From Firmicutes bacterium UBA6811 (GTDB taxonomy: Bacteria; Bacillota; SHA-98; UBA4971): a DNA stretch of 19,846 nucleotides. The stretch is taken from assembly GCA_002452295.1 (NCBI GenBank), contig DKEX01000114.1:33141-52986 (forward strand), written 5' to 3'. The notes under the pieces were generated by a model. That model was not told the origin of the DNA, ran no database searches, and worked only from the letters and a program-made list of their open reading frames with translations. Made by a program: the position numbers and the translations under genes. Positions 7,423 to 14,681 of this stretch are shown piece by piece (positions within the stretch are counted from its first letter, which is position 1; the number at the start of each line of letters is the position of its first letter).

Positions 7423-7455
7423 GGCGTAACCTCCTTACCCGGTACTTTGTCGTAA

Positions 7456-7491
7456 GGCGCACAAAACTGCGCGCCACGGGGCCGATGGCCC
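7456..7491 (-). promoter_or_regulatory. Two hairpins in the leader of the SleB-like gene
   Basis: Between the predicted promoter and the start codon the transcript can form GGGCC/GGCCC (3-base loop, 7479-7491) and an 8-bp stem with one G-U pair, GGCGCGCA/TGTGCGCC (4-base loop, 7456-7475). They sit just upstream of the ribosome site. No known riboswitch was recognised. Confidence 0.3.
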
Positions 7492-7514
7492 TCTTTATAC
7501 GAACTTATGGGCGG

Positions 7515-7544
7515 ATTATAGCATAACATCTCAGGAAAGGACAA
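7515..7544 (-). promoter_or_regulatory. Sigma-A-like extended -10 promoter for the SleB-like gene
   Basis: On the minus strand TTGTCC (7539-7544) is separated by 18 bases from a perfect TATAAT (7515-7520), which is preceded by TGC to give an extended TGnTATAAT box. It is about 93 bases upstream of the SleB-like start codon and lies between that gene and dinG, so it divides the two transcription units. Only the -35 box is imperfect (4 of 6). Confidence 0.65.
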
Positions 7545-7637
7545 CCGGAAGATCATGTTAAGGCAGGTCCTGGACCAGGTGGAAGCCGGGCCCCGGAGCA
7601 TACATGTCCTGCAGGCAAAGGACGGGCGAGAGACGGG

Positions 7638-9839
7638 TCAGCCCAGCCAGGCCCGGACGGCCGAGGCGACCTCGGCCGTGGTGCCGGCGAAGCGACTGAC
7701 GCCGGGGAGAGACGAGAGGAAGACCCTGCCGTACGGTTTCTCAACAAGCCTTCTATCGAGGACCACGACGACGCCCGTGTCCTCGCGCGACCTTATGAGC
7801 CTCCCGAATCCCTGGCGGAACCTCACCACCGCGCTGGGCAACGCATAGGAGTGAAATCCACTGCCGCCAGCCTTCTCCGCGGCCTCCACCCTCGCCTCGA
7901 ACACAGGGCTTGTGGGCACCTGAAACGGGAGCTTGACCAGGATCACGCAGGAGAGCGCCTCGCCAGGCACGTCAACGCCTTGCCAGAAGCTGTCGGCACC
8001 CAGGAGCACGCCAGGCCGCTCGCGGAAATGCGAGAGCATGCGGTGGCGGGGAAGATCGCCCTGCCTGAGCACGGGGATCTCCGCTGCCTCGAGGGCGTCG
8101 CGGATGGCATCGTGGGCCCGGCAGAGCATGTCGATGGATGTGAAGAGAACGAAAGCGCGTCCTCTCGAGGCCGTGACGATGTCCACGATGGCGCGGGAGA
8201 CCGCGTCGACAAACCCCGGGTCCTGGGGTTGCGGAAGGTCAAGAGGCACAGCAAGTAACGCCTGTCTCGGAAAATCGAAGGGTGAATCGAAGATGAGCTC
8301 CATGGGAGGCTCGTCAAGGCCTGCAAGGCCAACTTCCCTCTTGAAGAAACCGAAGTCGCCCCGCACAGTCATGGTGGCCGACGTGAGCACAGCCGACTCC
8401 ACCTGCGAGAAAAGGTGCTCGCGGAGCGCAGGCCCAACATCGAGGGGTGTCGCGATGAGCTGTGTGTCCTGCCGTCCCATCTCGGCCCAGTACACGCACG
8501 CCTCGTCCGCCTGCGACATCACGAAGTCGAGGGCGGCCGCCTGAGACGAAAGCCGCCCCGCCGCACCCTGAAGGTCGGCCATGGCGCTTTTGAGGTCCTC
8601 GTCGACGTCATCGCCCAGGGCTGCGATGCTGTCGAGGATGGACCCAAGCTCCTTCGCAAGCTCATCCGCCCTGATTGCCACCCTCTCAGCGCCCGGGAGG
8701 ACTTCCCCCTGCCACAGCGGCCCCGCTGTAAGCTGCTCCTTCAGCCTGAGAGCCCGCTCGCCCCCGGCGCGATCCGGCTCCGCGCCCTCCCGCCGTGTAG
8801 CCCGCGCGAACGCCTCGAAAAACGACTCCACGACCTCCCGCATCCGCCTGGCCGCCTCGATGGACGAGTCCACGAGCCTTGCGACGGCAGCAAGCTCGTC
8901 GTCGCGCGCCTTTCCCGCGCCGCGAAAGAGCTTCACCCGGAGCGCCGGCAGAAGCCCGCCCTCCGCCCGCCGGTCCCGCTCGCCCCTCACGAGGTCATGG
9001 CACGCCCGCCTCATCTGGGCAAGGCTCGCGCGGTACCCGAGCCGCTCGGCGGCGACCTCCGGCGCGTTGTGAGCCTCGTCAAAGACGACGTAGCGGTACT
9101 CCGGGAGCACCCGGCCGCCCGCCGCACCAGGCGCCGCAATTCTGAGGGCGAGGTCGGAGAAGAGCAGGTGATGGTTGGTGACAAGGACATCCGCCGCCTC
9201 CATCTCGGCCCTCGCCTTTACGAAGTAACAGAGCGACAAGTACGGGCACTTCGTCCGGAGGCACGACATGGAGTCCGACGAGATCTTCTCCCAGAGCGCG
9301 GCTGGGACGGACGCCCGAAAGTCGGACCTCGAGCCGGTGGCAACCTCCGGCAGCTCCGCGAGGAGCGCGGCGAGGGCCTGTTGCAGCGCCGGGTCGGCCG
9401 GCGCGTCGTTCATCTCCCTCATGAGGGACGCCAGCCTGCGATGGCATATGTAGTTGGCCCGCCCCTTGACGAGAGTGAAGCTGAACCGGACGCCGAGAGC
9501 CTGCGCGAGGTCGGGCAGATCCTTGTGGATGAGCTGCTCCTGAAGGTTTATGGTGTTTGTGGACACCACCACCTTCTCCTCGCTCTCCCGCGCCCACAGC
9601 ACCGCCGGCACCAGGTACGCGATGGACTTGCCCGTGCCGGTGCCGCTCTCGATGAGCGCGTGGCGAGACGTGGAAAAGGCCCGCCACACAGCAAGGGCCA
9701 TCTCCACCTGCGACTCCCGAAGCTCGTAGCCGTCGAACGCCGCCGCAAGCGGGCCTCCCGGCGCGAACGCCGCCGCCACATCATCCCTGCCGCGGTGCGC
9801 CCTCTCCCTCCGCATCCCCATCCCCATCCCCATCCCCAT
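7638..9839 (-). CDS. dinG: DinG-family ATP-dependent DNA helicase (XPD-like, iron-sulfur)
   Basis: Superfamily 2 5'-3' DNA helicase of the DinG/XPD group, 733 residues, acting in DNA repair. Walker A is GTGTGKS (66-72) and the DEAH box is FDEAHNAPE (253-261). Four cysteines (C132 in YICHRR, C193, C198 and C204) are placed as for the Fe-S cluster of DinG/XPD. VTNHHLL follows at about 220. The second helicase domain has LTSATM, FVLFTSIDML, SFWQGVDVPGEALS and the motif VI segment QGFGRLIRS. It has no DnaQ-like exonuclease domain, unlike B. subtilis DinG. The N-terminus reads MGMGMGMGM because of a hexamer repeat, giving five in-frame ATG codons (9839, 9833, 9827, 9821, 9815); the true start is uncertain. 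The gene begins 6 bases after nfo stops, so the two repair genes are probably co-translated. Confidence 0.95.
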   Translation of the reverse strand: MGMGMGMGMRRERAHRGRDDVAAAFAPGGPLAAAFDGYELRESQVEMALAVWRAFSTSRHALIESGTGTGKSIAYLVPAVLWARESEEKVVVSTNTINLQEQLIHKDLPDLAQALGVRFSFTLVKGRANYICHRRLASLMREMNDAPADPALQQALAALLAELPEVATGSRSDFRASVPAALWEKISSDSMSCLRTKCPYLSLCYFVKARAEMEAADVLVTNHHLLFSDLALRIAAPGAAGGRVLPEYRYVVFDEAHNAPEVAAERLGYRASLAQMRRACHDLVRGERDRRAEGGLLPALRVKLFRGAGKARDDELAAVARLVDSSIEAARRMREVVESFFEAFARATRREGAEPDRAGGERALRLKEQLTAGPLWQGEVLPGAERVAIRADELAKELGSILDSIAALGDDVDEDLKSAMADLQGAAGRLSSQAAALDFVMSQADEACVYWAEMGRQDTQLIATPLDVGPALREHLFSQVESAVLTSATMTVRGDFGFFKREVGLAGLDEPPMELIFDSPFDFPRQALLAVPLDLPQPQDPGFVDAVSRAIVDIVTASRGRAFVLFTSIDMLCRAHDAIRDALEAAEIPVLRQGDLPRHRMLSHFRERPGVLLGADSFWQGVDVPGEALSCVILVKLPFQVPTSPVFEARVEAAEKAGGSGFHSYALPSAVVRFRQGFGRLIRSREDTGVVVVLDRRLVEKPYGRVFLSSLPGVSRFAGTTAEVASAVRAWLG
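9813..9839 (-). repeat. GGGGAT hexamer repeat spanning the dinG start (G-quadruplex motif)
   Basis: On the minus strand four GGGG tracts (9834-9837, 9828-9831, 9822-9825, 9816-9819) are separated by two-base AT loops, and each unit supplies an in-frame ATG. It fits the classical four-tract G-quadruplex pattern with very short loops, in both the coding DNA strand and the mRNA. Gain or loss of a unit would keep the reading frame. Confidence 0.85.
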
Positions 9840-9845
9840 CGCCGC

Positions 9846-10709
9846 CTACCAGCTCACCGCCTCGCCTGCGATGCGCCGCAGGGCGGCGAGGTTGCGCGCA
9901 TCGTCGTCGAGGGTCCTGTGGGGCGTCTCCAGGATGAACGGGAGGTGCGAGAGCCTGCTGCAGCCGAGGATGGTGCGAAAGCCGTTCTCGCCGATGCGGC
10001 CCTCACCGATGTCGGCATGCCGGTCGAGGTGTGACCCGAGGTCCCCCACGGAGTCGTTGGCGTGCACGAGCGCAAGGCTCTCCATGCCCACGGCGCCCGC
10101 CAGCTCGTCGAGGGCTTGCGACAGCCCTCCCCTCGTCCGCACCTCGTAGCCTGCGGCGAAGATGTGGCATGTGTCGAGGCAGATGCCGAGCGGCACCCCG
10201 TTTGCCCGGCTCATTATCTCCCTTTGCTCTTCGAAGGTCTTCCCCACCTCCGTGCCGGCGCCCGACACCATCTCGAGGAGAAGGAGAGGCCCGGACTCGC
10301 CGTCATCGCATGCTTTCTCGCAGGCATCCACTATGGCCGAGGCGATGTTCGTTGTCCCGGCCTCCACCCCTGAGCCCAGGTGGCTGCCTGGGTGGAACAC
10401 GAGCATCCCGGCGCCGACGGCCCTTGCCAGCGCGATATCGTGGGCGAGGGCATCGCGCGAGGCCTCGTAAGCCTCCTTCCGGGGTGATGCGAGGTTGAGC
10501 AGGTACGGAGCGTGTATGACAAGGGGACCGATGCCGGCCGCAGCAAGGCCCTCACTGAACCGGCGGGCCTCGTCCTCGTCCACCGAGCCCGGTCGAAGGC
10601 TCCTGGGGCTGCGCGAGAACATCTGGATCGTGTCGCACCCGAGGCTACGGGCAGCATCCAGGGCCTTCATGAGGCCTCCGGCCCTGTTCACGTGGACGCC
10701 GAGCTTCAC
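9846..10709 (-). CDS. nfo: Endonuclease IV (AP endonuclease)
   Basis: Zn-dependent apurinic/apyrimidinic endonuclease of base-excision repair, 287 residues, full family length. The nine metal ligands of the family can all be placed: H66 (VIHAPYLLN), H106 (VFHPGSH), E146 (LLEMVSG), D179 and H182 (LDTCHIF), H216 (VHANDS), D229 and H231 (LDRHADIGEG) and E261 (ILETPH). GVHVNRAGGL at the N-terminus and NDSVGDLGSHLDRH are family signatures. The start is a GTG at 10709 with AGAGGTG about 8 bases upstream. It lies directly before dinG, forming a repair pair at the end of a probable operon that begins with steA. Confidence 0.97.
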   Translation of the reverse strand: MKLGVHVNRAGGLMKALDAARSLGCDTIQMFSRSPRSLRPGSVDEDEARRFSEGLAAAGIGPLVIHAPYLLNLASPRKEAYEASRDALAHDIALARAVGAGMLVFHPGSHLGSGVEAGTTNIASAIVDACEKACDDGESGPLLLLEMVSGAGTEVGKTFEEQREIMSRANGVPLGICLDTCHIFAAGYEVRTRGGLSQALDELAGAVGMESLALVHANDSVGDLGSHLDRHADIGEGRIGENGFRTILGCSRLSHLPFILETPHRTLDDDARNLAALRRIAGEAVSW

Positions 10710-10787
10710 AGCACATCACCTCTGGAGGCAGGTATTCGCTCTTCGGCAGGCATTTCCTGCAAAGAGAGACACCGCCCACCGCGCCGG

Positions 10788-11576
10788 CTACCTGCGCCCA
10801 AGGGTGTCAAGGAACCGAAGGACCCGGTTACGCTCGATGGCCCCGGTGATGGAGTGGCGCTCCGCGTACACATGGACCAGGACGAGGAAGGCGAGCGCCG
10901 CCGCCCTGGCGACGAGAGGAGTGCCAAGGGCGAGCCAGTAGCCGAGCGCCGCCCCCAGCGGGTTGCTCCCGGCATCCCCGAGCATGCTGCGCTCGGCCAG
11001 GTCATCCCCTATCCCGGCGAGCGTGGCTCCGGCAAGGCCCACCGGGACGAGCGCTACCGCAGGCAGGCGCGTCGTCAGGAGGAGCGCGGCGACGCCGGCG
11101 AGGTATGCCTTGGCCGCCCGCCCGGGGCGGAGGTCGAGGAGGTTCGAGAAGTTGGCGGCGAGCGCCACCACTGTAGAATCCATGACAAGGACGGCGACGG
11201 GCAAGGTCGGGGCGGCGATGCGGATGGCAAGCGCTGCAAAGGCGAGCACAAGGCCGGCCTTGAGGATGCCCGTGGTGAATGCGCGCCTCCTCACGAGCGT
11301 CTTCACGTGGCCGGCCATGCCCCTGGACTCGCCCGACCCGAGGAAGTCGTCGATGGCGCCTGCGAATGCGGCGGCCATCACCACGAGAAGGCACGGAGCG
11401 GCGGCCATCACGTCGGCGCCGCTAAACGCCAGCACCAGGCTGGACGCAATGGCCGCCGAGATTACGAGGGGTATCCCCAAGGAAGCCGGAATGAGCCGCC
11501 CCGCATAGTTCGGCCTGAGGTGGCCCGATCGCCCCATCATGTCCCGCATCTGCGGGGTGACGGCAAGGCCCAGCAC
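10788..11576 (-). CDS. MraY/WecA-family (GT4) membrane phosphoglycosyltransferase-like protein
   Basis: Polytopic membrane protein of the polyprenyl-phosphate N-acetylhexosamine-phosphate transferase superfamily. Conserved loops are present in order: FAGAIDDFLG (71-80) with the Asp pair, NFSNLLDLRPG (142-152) with the Asn/Asp motif, and MLGDAGSNPLGAALG (198-212). About eight hydrophobic segments can be seen. It is shorter (262 residues) than MraY or WecA. In Bacillota a similar gene often follows steA, steB and a GT2 gene, as here; its sugar and acceptor are not known. The GTG at 11576 has no nearby ribosome site. A CTG at 11601-11603 has GAGGT 6 bases upstream and would complete the first membrane helix (VACFALAYVLGLAV). 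The frame is the same as that of the upstream GT2 gene, from which one TGA separates it. Confidence 0.88.
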   Translation of the reverse strand: MLGLAVTPQMRDMMGRSGHLRPNYAGRLIPASLGIPLVISAAIASSLVLAFSGADVMAAAPCLLVVMAAAFAGAIDDFLGSGESRGMAGHVKTLVRRRAFTTGILKAGLVLAFAALAIRIAAPTLPVAVLVMDSTVVALAANFSNLLDLRPGRAAKAYLAGVAALLLTTRLPAVALVPVGLAGATLAGIGDDLAERSMLGDAGSNPLGAALGYWLALGTPLVARAAALAFLVLVHVYAERHSITGAIERNRVLRFLDTLGRR

Positions 11577-11612
11577 GTAGGCGAGGGCAAAGCACGCAAC
11601 CAGCGTCTCACC

Positions 11613-12338
11613 TCACCTCCCCGGTCCGCCCCGCCACGGCGCAGCGCGCATGGCCGAGACAAGGCGGCCGCCGAGGGCTCTCACGACCCAGTACAACTGG
11701 CGGCTCCTGTGGACAAACCCCGCCAGGTCCCGGCCTGTGTCCCTGTGGGACATCCCGCAATCGACCTCGAGGACCCTGTAACCGCGCCTTGCCGCATCAA
11801 TGGTGAGGGCGACCTCCACCCCGAAGCCGCTCGCGAACGGAGCAAGCCCGAGGAGCATCTCGCGCCTGGCTGCACGCTGCCCGGAAAGCGGGGCCGACAC
11901 CCGCAGGCCCGAGAGGCATCTTATGCCGAGCCCGGCCACGGCCTTCACGATGCCGAGGCCGCCTGTTCCCCGGGGAGGCTGCGGAAGCCTGGCAACGGCC
12001 ATGTCCGCCTCGCCCCGGGCGATGGGCGCGATGAGCTTTCCTACCTCCGAAGCACCCTCCCCCACGTCAGCGTCGAGAAAAGCAACAATGCCGTCTGTGG
12101 CGAGTCTCACGCCCTCGGTCAGCGCGGCGCCCTTACCAGACCGGCGCCGGAGGCTCACCACGCGCGCCCCCGCCGACGCGGCATGGGCCGCGGTCTTGTC
12201 GGTGGACCCATCATCAACCACCAGCACCTCGCAGGCGAAGCCGCTCGCCTCGACGCCGGCCCTCGCCGCCCTCACCGTGGAGGCCACGGTACGACTTTCA
12301 TTGTATGCAGGGATGACCACGGAGACCCGGTAGCCCAT
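11613..12338 (-). CDS. GT2 family glycosyltransferase
   Basis: A 241-residue GT-A fold enzyme that would transfer a nucleotide-activated sugar, probably at the inner face of the membrane. The N-terminus SVVIPAYNESRTV and VDDGSTDKT (41-49) bind the nucleotide, and FLDADVG (88-93 region) supplies the DxD metal motif. The later SGQRAARREMLLGL and GFGVEVALTIDA segments resemble the DPM1/GpgS-like branch of GT2. There is no membrane segment of its own. The ATG at 12338 has GGGGGAGGG immediately upstream. The gene is followed in the same frame by the MraY-like gene, suggesting a joint lipid-linked sugar step. Donor and acceptor cannot be read from the sequence. Confidence 0.93.
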   Translation of the reverse strand: MGYRVSVVIPAYNESRTVASTVRAARAGVEASGFACEVLVVDDGSTDKTAAHAASAGARVVSLRRRSGKGAALTEGVRLATDGIVAFLDADVGEGASEVGKLIAPIARGEADMAVARLPQPPRGTGGLGIVKAVAGLGIRCLSGLRVSAPLSGQRAARREMLLGLAPFASGFGVEVALTIDAARRGYRVLEVDCGMSHRDTGRDLAGFVHRSRQLYWVVRALGGRLVSAMRAAPWRGGPGR

Positions 12339-12389
12339 CGGCCCTCCCCCGTCAGGTGCCAGTGCGGCGCGCCCGTTCAGACAGCGGCA

Positions 12390-13310
12390 TCACCGCCGTC
12401 GAAGGATGTCTGGCACGAGGCTCTGGGCCGTGCCCTTGATTCCAAAGTGACCCCGCTGCCCCGCAAGGGCGTACACCAGGGAGAGCCGACCCAGCGGGAG
12501 GTCGACGCAATCGACAGTCGTGATCCCCTCGCGCTTGTAGTCGCCCATATGCGAGACCTTCACATCCCAGGGCTCAACGCCCACCACGTCAACGCGCAGG
12601 CGCTTCAGCACGCGCACGATGGGGATTCCGGCGTCTTGCGCACCAAAGGCCGGATCGAGACTCCCCCCCATCACCACGACCGCGTCGGCGCGTCCGTCAG
12701 GCCCAGGTGCATCGCCGCCCGCCGCAGCCGGAGCCTCGACGACCGGCGCCGCATACCCCAGCGAGACGAGGGTGTCGAGCCGGGGACCGGCCTCGCCCAG
12801 TGCGGCGTACGCGGCCAGTGCCTCGGCCACGGCGCGTTCCACCGCCTCAGCCCCGGCCAGGGAAACGTCCAGGGATGCTGCAACCTCCCTCGCCTCATCA
12901 GCCGAGGCAGGTGCCAGCCTCCTTCTGATGCGGACCACCCGCACAAGCTCGCCTCCAGCCTCCTCGACACACCGCCCGATCCGCTCCATGCCCTCGGGCG
13001 GCATCGCATCGCCACACGCGACTGCCGCCACGCGCATCCCCGCGAGCTCCCCCTCGATAAGCCCGCGGGCCACCATGTCCTCAAATGAGAGCGAGGCGGA
13101 GAGCGCCTGTTCCAACGCGGCGAGCCTCGCGCCGAGGGCGTCCCTGTCGGCCTTCAGGCGGGCGAAGTCGGCCTCGAGCCGGTCGATCATCCGCTCCTGC
13201 TGCTCCACCAGGGCGCCATCGCTCGCCACCGCGCTGCCCACCAGGATTCCGACGCCGAGCGCCAGGAACACTGCCACCAGCGATGCCACGTGGTATTTCA
13301 TGTCCACCAT
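12390..13310 (-). CDS. SteB/MctB-like membrane-anchored coiled-coil protein
   Basis: A 306-residue protein that begins with the family hallmark MKYHVASLVAVFLALGVGILVGS, a single N-terminal membrane helix. A coiled coil follows at about 35-75 (ERMIDRLEADFARLKADRDAL), then a globular extracytoplasmic domain ending near HFGIKGTAQSL. The family is labelled copper transporter MctB (Mycobacterium Rv1698). The Corynebacterium member SteB works with SteA in cytokinesis. Because steA is directly upstream (31 bases), a division-related role seems at least as likely as copper transport. The ATG at 13310 was chosen; a GTG one codon upstream is also possible, and GAGGT lies 9-12 bases before the pair. An acidic/alanine-rich middle and a Gly/Pro insert (about 190-205) are lineage features. 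Confidence 0.9.
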   Translation of the reverse strand: MVDMKYHVASLVAVFLALGVGILVGSAVASDGALVEQQERMIDRLEADFARLKADRDALGARLAALEQALSASLSFEDMVARGLIEGELAGMRVAAVACGDAMPPEGMERIGRCVEEAGGELVRVVRIRRRLAPASADEAREVAASLDVSLAGAEAVERAVAEALAAYAALGEAGPRLDTLVSLGYAAPVVEAPAAAGGDAPGPDGRADAVVVMGGSLDPAFGAQDAGIPIVRVLKRLRVDVVGVEPWDVKVSHMGDYKREGITTVDCVDLPLGRLSLVYALAGQRGHFGIKGTAQSLVPDILRRR

Positions 13311-13341
13311 CACAGCGCGCACACCTCGCCCGGCTCCCCTG

Positions 13342-14466
13342 TCACAGTAGGCCCAGAGCCAGCTTCAGCCTCATCACCACGAGCCTCAGGATCTGTCGCG
13401 CGAGATCGGACGCGGCGGCCGCAACAGCCAGAGGGACCAGCGCCGCGATGATGAGCAGGACGAGATAGCCGCCTCTCATCTGCCCCCTGTATAGCTTGCT
13501 CACGCCTTTCGCATCAACCAGCAGGGAGCCCACCTTGAGGCGGGTCAGGAACGTGGACGCCATTCCGGGGCGGCCCTTGTCGAGGAACTCCTCCACGCTG
13601 GAGTGGGCGCCCACGGCGACGATGAGCTCTGCGCCGTTCTCATAAGCAAGGAGCATCGCCAGGTCCTCGCTCATGCCGGGGGCAGGGCAGGTGGCCGCCT
13701 CGAGGCCGAGGCGCCTCACCCGCTCCATGCCAGGGGCTCTGCCGTCGGGGTACGCGTGGACCACAAGCTCGCAGCCGTGCCGCAGCGCATCGTCGGAGAC
13801 GCTGTCCATGTCGCCCACCACGATGTCCGGGGCGAACCCCAGTTCGAGAAGGGCGTCCGCGGCACCGTCCACGGCGATGAGCACGGGACGCACTTCCTCG
13901 ATGTACGAGGCGATGGCCCGCAGGTCGTCCTTGTAGTCCCTCCCCCGCACCACCACAAGCACGTGCCTTTCTGCGATCCTGGTGCGAAGGGGCGGGAGCG
14001 ACAGGTCGCCAAGGATCGCCGCCTTCTCCCGCCGCGCGTACTCGATGGTGTTGGACACGAACGCGTCGAGCTCGCGTGCAAGGCCGTCGCGCGCCCGCCC
14101 CAGCTCCCGCTCGATCGAGGCCAGGGTCTGGACCCGCCCCGTGCCCACCACCTCGCCTCGCCTCTTTATGGCGTTTCCTTCAAGTTCGATGAGGTCCCCG
14201 TCGCGGAGAACGTCCATCACCCGGGCACCGACCTCGTCAAGCACGTAGAGCCCGGCGCGACACAGGCGCAGCGGGCCGGGGTTGGGGTACCTGCCGCTTA
14301 TCGACCTGCTCGCGTTCACCACGGCACGGGCCCCGGCACCGACAAGCGACTCGCACGCCACAAGGTCGATGTCCTCGTGGTCAATGACGGCTATGTCCCC
14401 CGGGCGCAGTCGCGCGAGGAGGTTCTTCGTCCTCCGGTCCACCCTGGCGACGCCTCGATATCTCAC
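13342..14466 (-). CDS. steA: Putative cytokinetic ring protein SteA
   Basis: A 374-residue protein of the SteA family, which is related in fold to thiamine pyrophosphokinase but is implicated in cell division in Corynebacterium. The N-terminal part (DRRTKNLLARLRPGDIAVIDHEDID) and the central TPK-like part (VVGDMDSVSDDAL, GMSEDLAMLLAYENGAELIVAVG) match the family. A C-terminal membrane helix lies at about 331-350 (GYLVLLIIAALVPLAVAAAA). The start is GTG at 14466 with AAGGTG about 6 bases upstream. It leads the steA-steB-GT2-GT4-nfo-dinG series. In many Bacillota it follows spo0A/spoIVB closely, as here. The leader has strong secondary structure (see 14491-14508). Confidence 0.92.
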   Translation of the reverse strand: MRYRGVARVDRRTKNLLARLRPGDIAVIDHEDIDLVACESLVGAGARAVVNASRSISGRYPNPGPLRLCRAGLYVLDEVGARVMDVLRDGDLIELEGNAIKRRGEVVGTGRVQTLASIERELGRARDGLARELDAFVSNTIEYARREKAAILGDLSLPPLRTRIAERHVLVVVRGRDYKDDLRAIASYIEEVRPVLIAVDGAADALLELGFAPDIVVGDMDSVSDDALRHGCELVVHAYPDGRAPGMERVRRLGLEAATCPAPGMSEDLAMLLAYENGAELIVAVGAHSSVEEFLDKGRPGMASTFLTRLKVGSLLVDAKGVSKLYRGQMRGGYLVLLIIAALVPLAVAAAASDLARQILRLVVMRLKLALGLL

Positions 14467-14490
14467 AGGGACACCTTCCAGAAGGCCCTC

Positions 14491-14508
14491 GCGGCGCCCG
14501 GGCGCCGC
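14491..14508 (-). repeat. Perfect 18-base palindrome in the steA leader
   Basis: GCGGCGCCCGGGCGCCGC is fully self-complementary and lies 24 bases upstream of the steA start codon. A second small inverted repeat, CCTTC-TG-GAAGG (14474-14485), overlaps the steA ribosome site. Together they could fold the leader and limit translation, or the palindrome could be an operator. Both are GC-rich and chance is possible. Confidence 0.5.
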
Positions 14509-14562
14509 TCACAACCCCCCTTGACGCCTCCGCGCTCTCTTCTCTCGTGCAATAGTATACTA

Positions 14563-14592
14563 AGCCCCGGAAGATCTCATTCTCCCGGGGCT
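14563..14592 (-). terminator. spo0A: Probable spo0A terminator
   Basis: An 8-bp perfect stem AGCCCCGG/CCGGGGCT with a 14-base loop lies 89 bases after the spo0A stop. On the minus strand it is followed by TAGTATACTATT, the most T/A-rich run in the gap. A TATACT box in this run could also be a -10 element for steA, but no matching -35 was found. Confidence 0.5.
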
Positions 14593-14644
14593 GTTCGTGC
14601 CGAAAATCGCTGTGCGCTTATGCGCTGCTGGATGTGCCCTGATG

Positions 14645-14676
14645 TGGCGGTGTGGCGGCATGGCGGCACGGCGGCC
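14645..14676. repeat. Four tandem 8-base units downstream of spo0A
   Basis: TGGCGGTG, TGGCGGCA, TGGCGGCA and CGGCGGCC follow one another without gaps, ending 5 bases before the spo0A stop codon on the other strand. They lie outside any gene. No function is evident; slippage-generated repeat is the simplest reading. Confidence 0.7.
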
Positions 14677-14681
14677 GCATG

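Noticed and set aside
7851..8544. Plus-strand frames of 135 and 203 codons
   Set aside because: Both are antisense to the C-terminal helicase domain of dinG and show no domain.
8415..10034. Plus-strand open frame of 539 codons
   Set aside because: Antisense shadow of dinG and nfo, Arg/Pro-rich with no domain. Its PHPHPHP run is simply the antisense reading of the GGGGAT repeat.
10512..13088. Plus-strand open frame of 858 codons
   Set aside because: It lies antisense to nfo, the MraY-like gene, GT2 and part of the SteB-like gene, all of which have clear family motifs. Its composition (His/Arg/Pro/Gly-rich, no recognisable domain) is typical of a GC-rich shadow frame.
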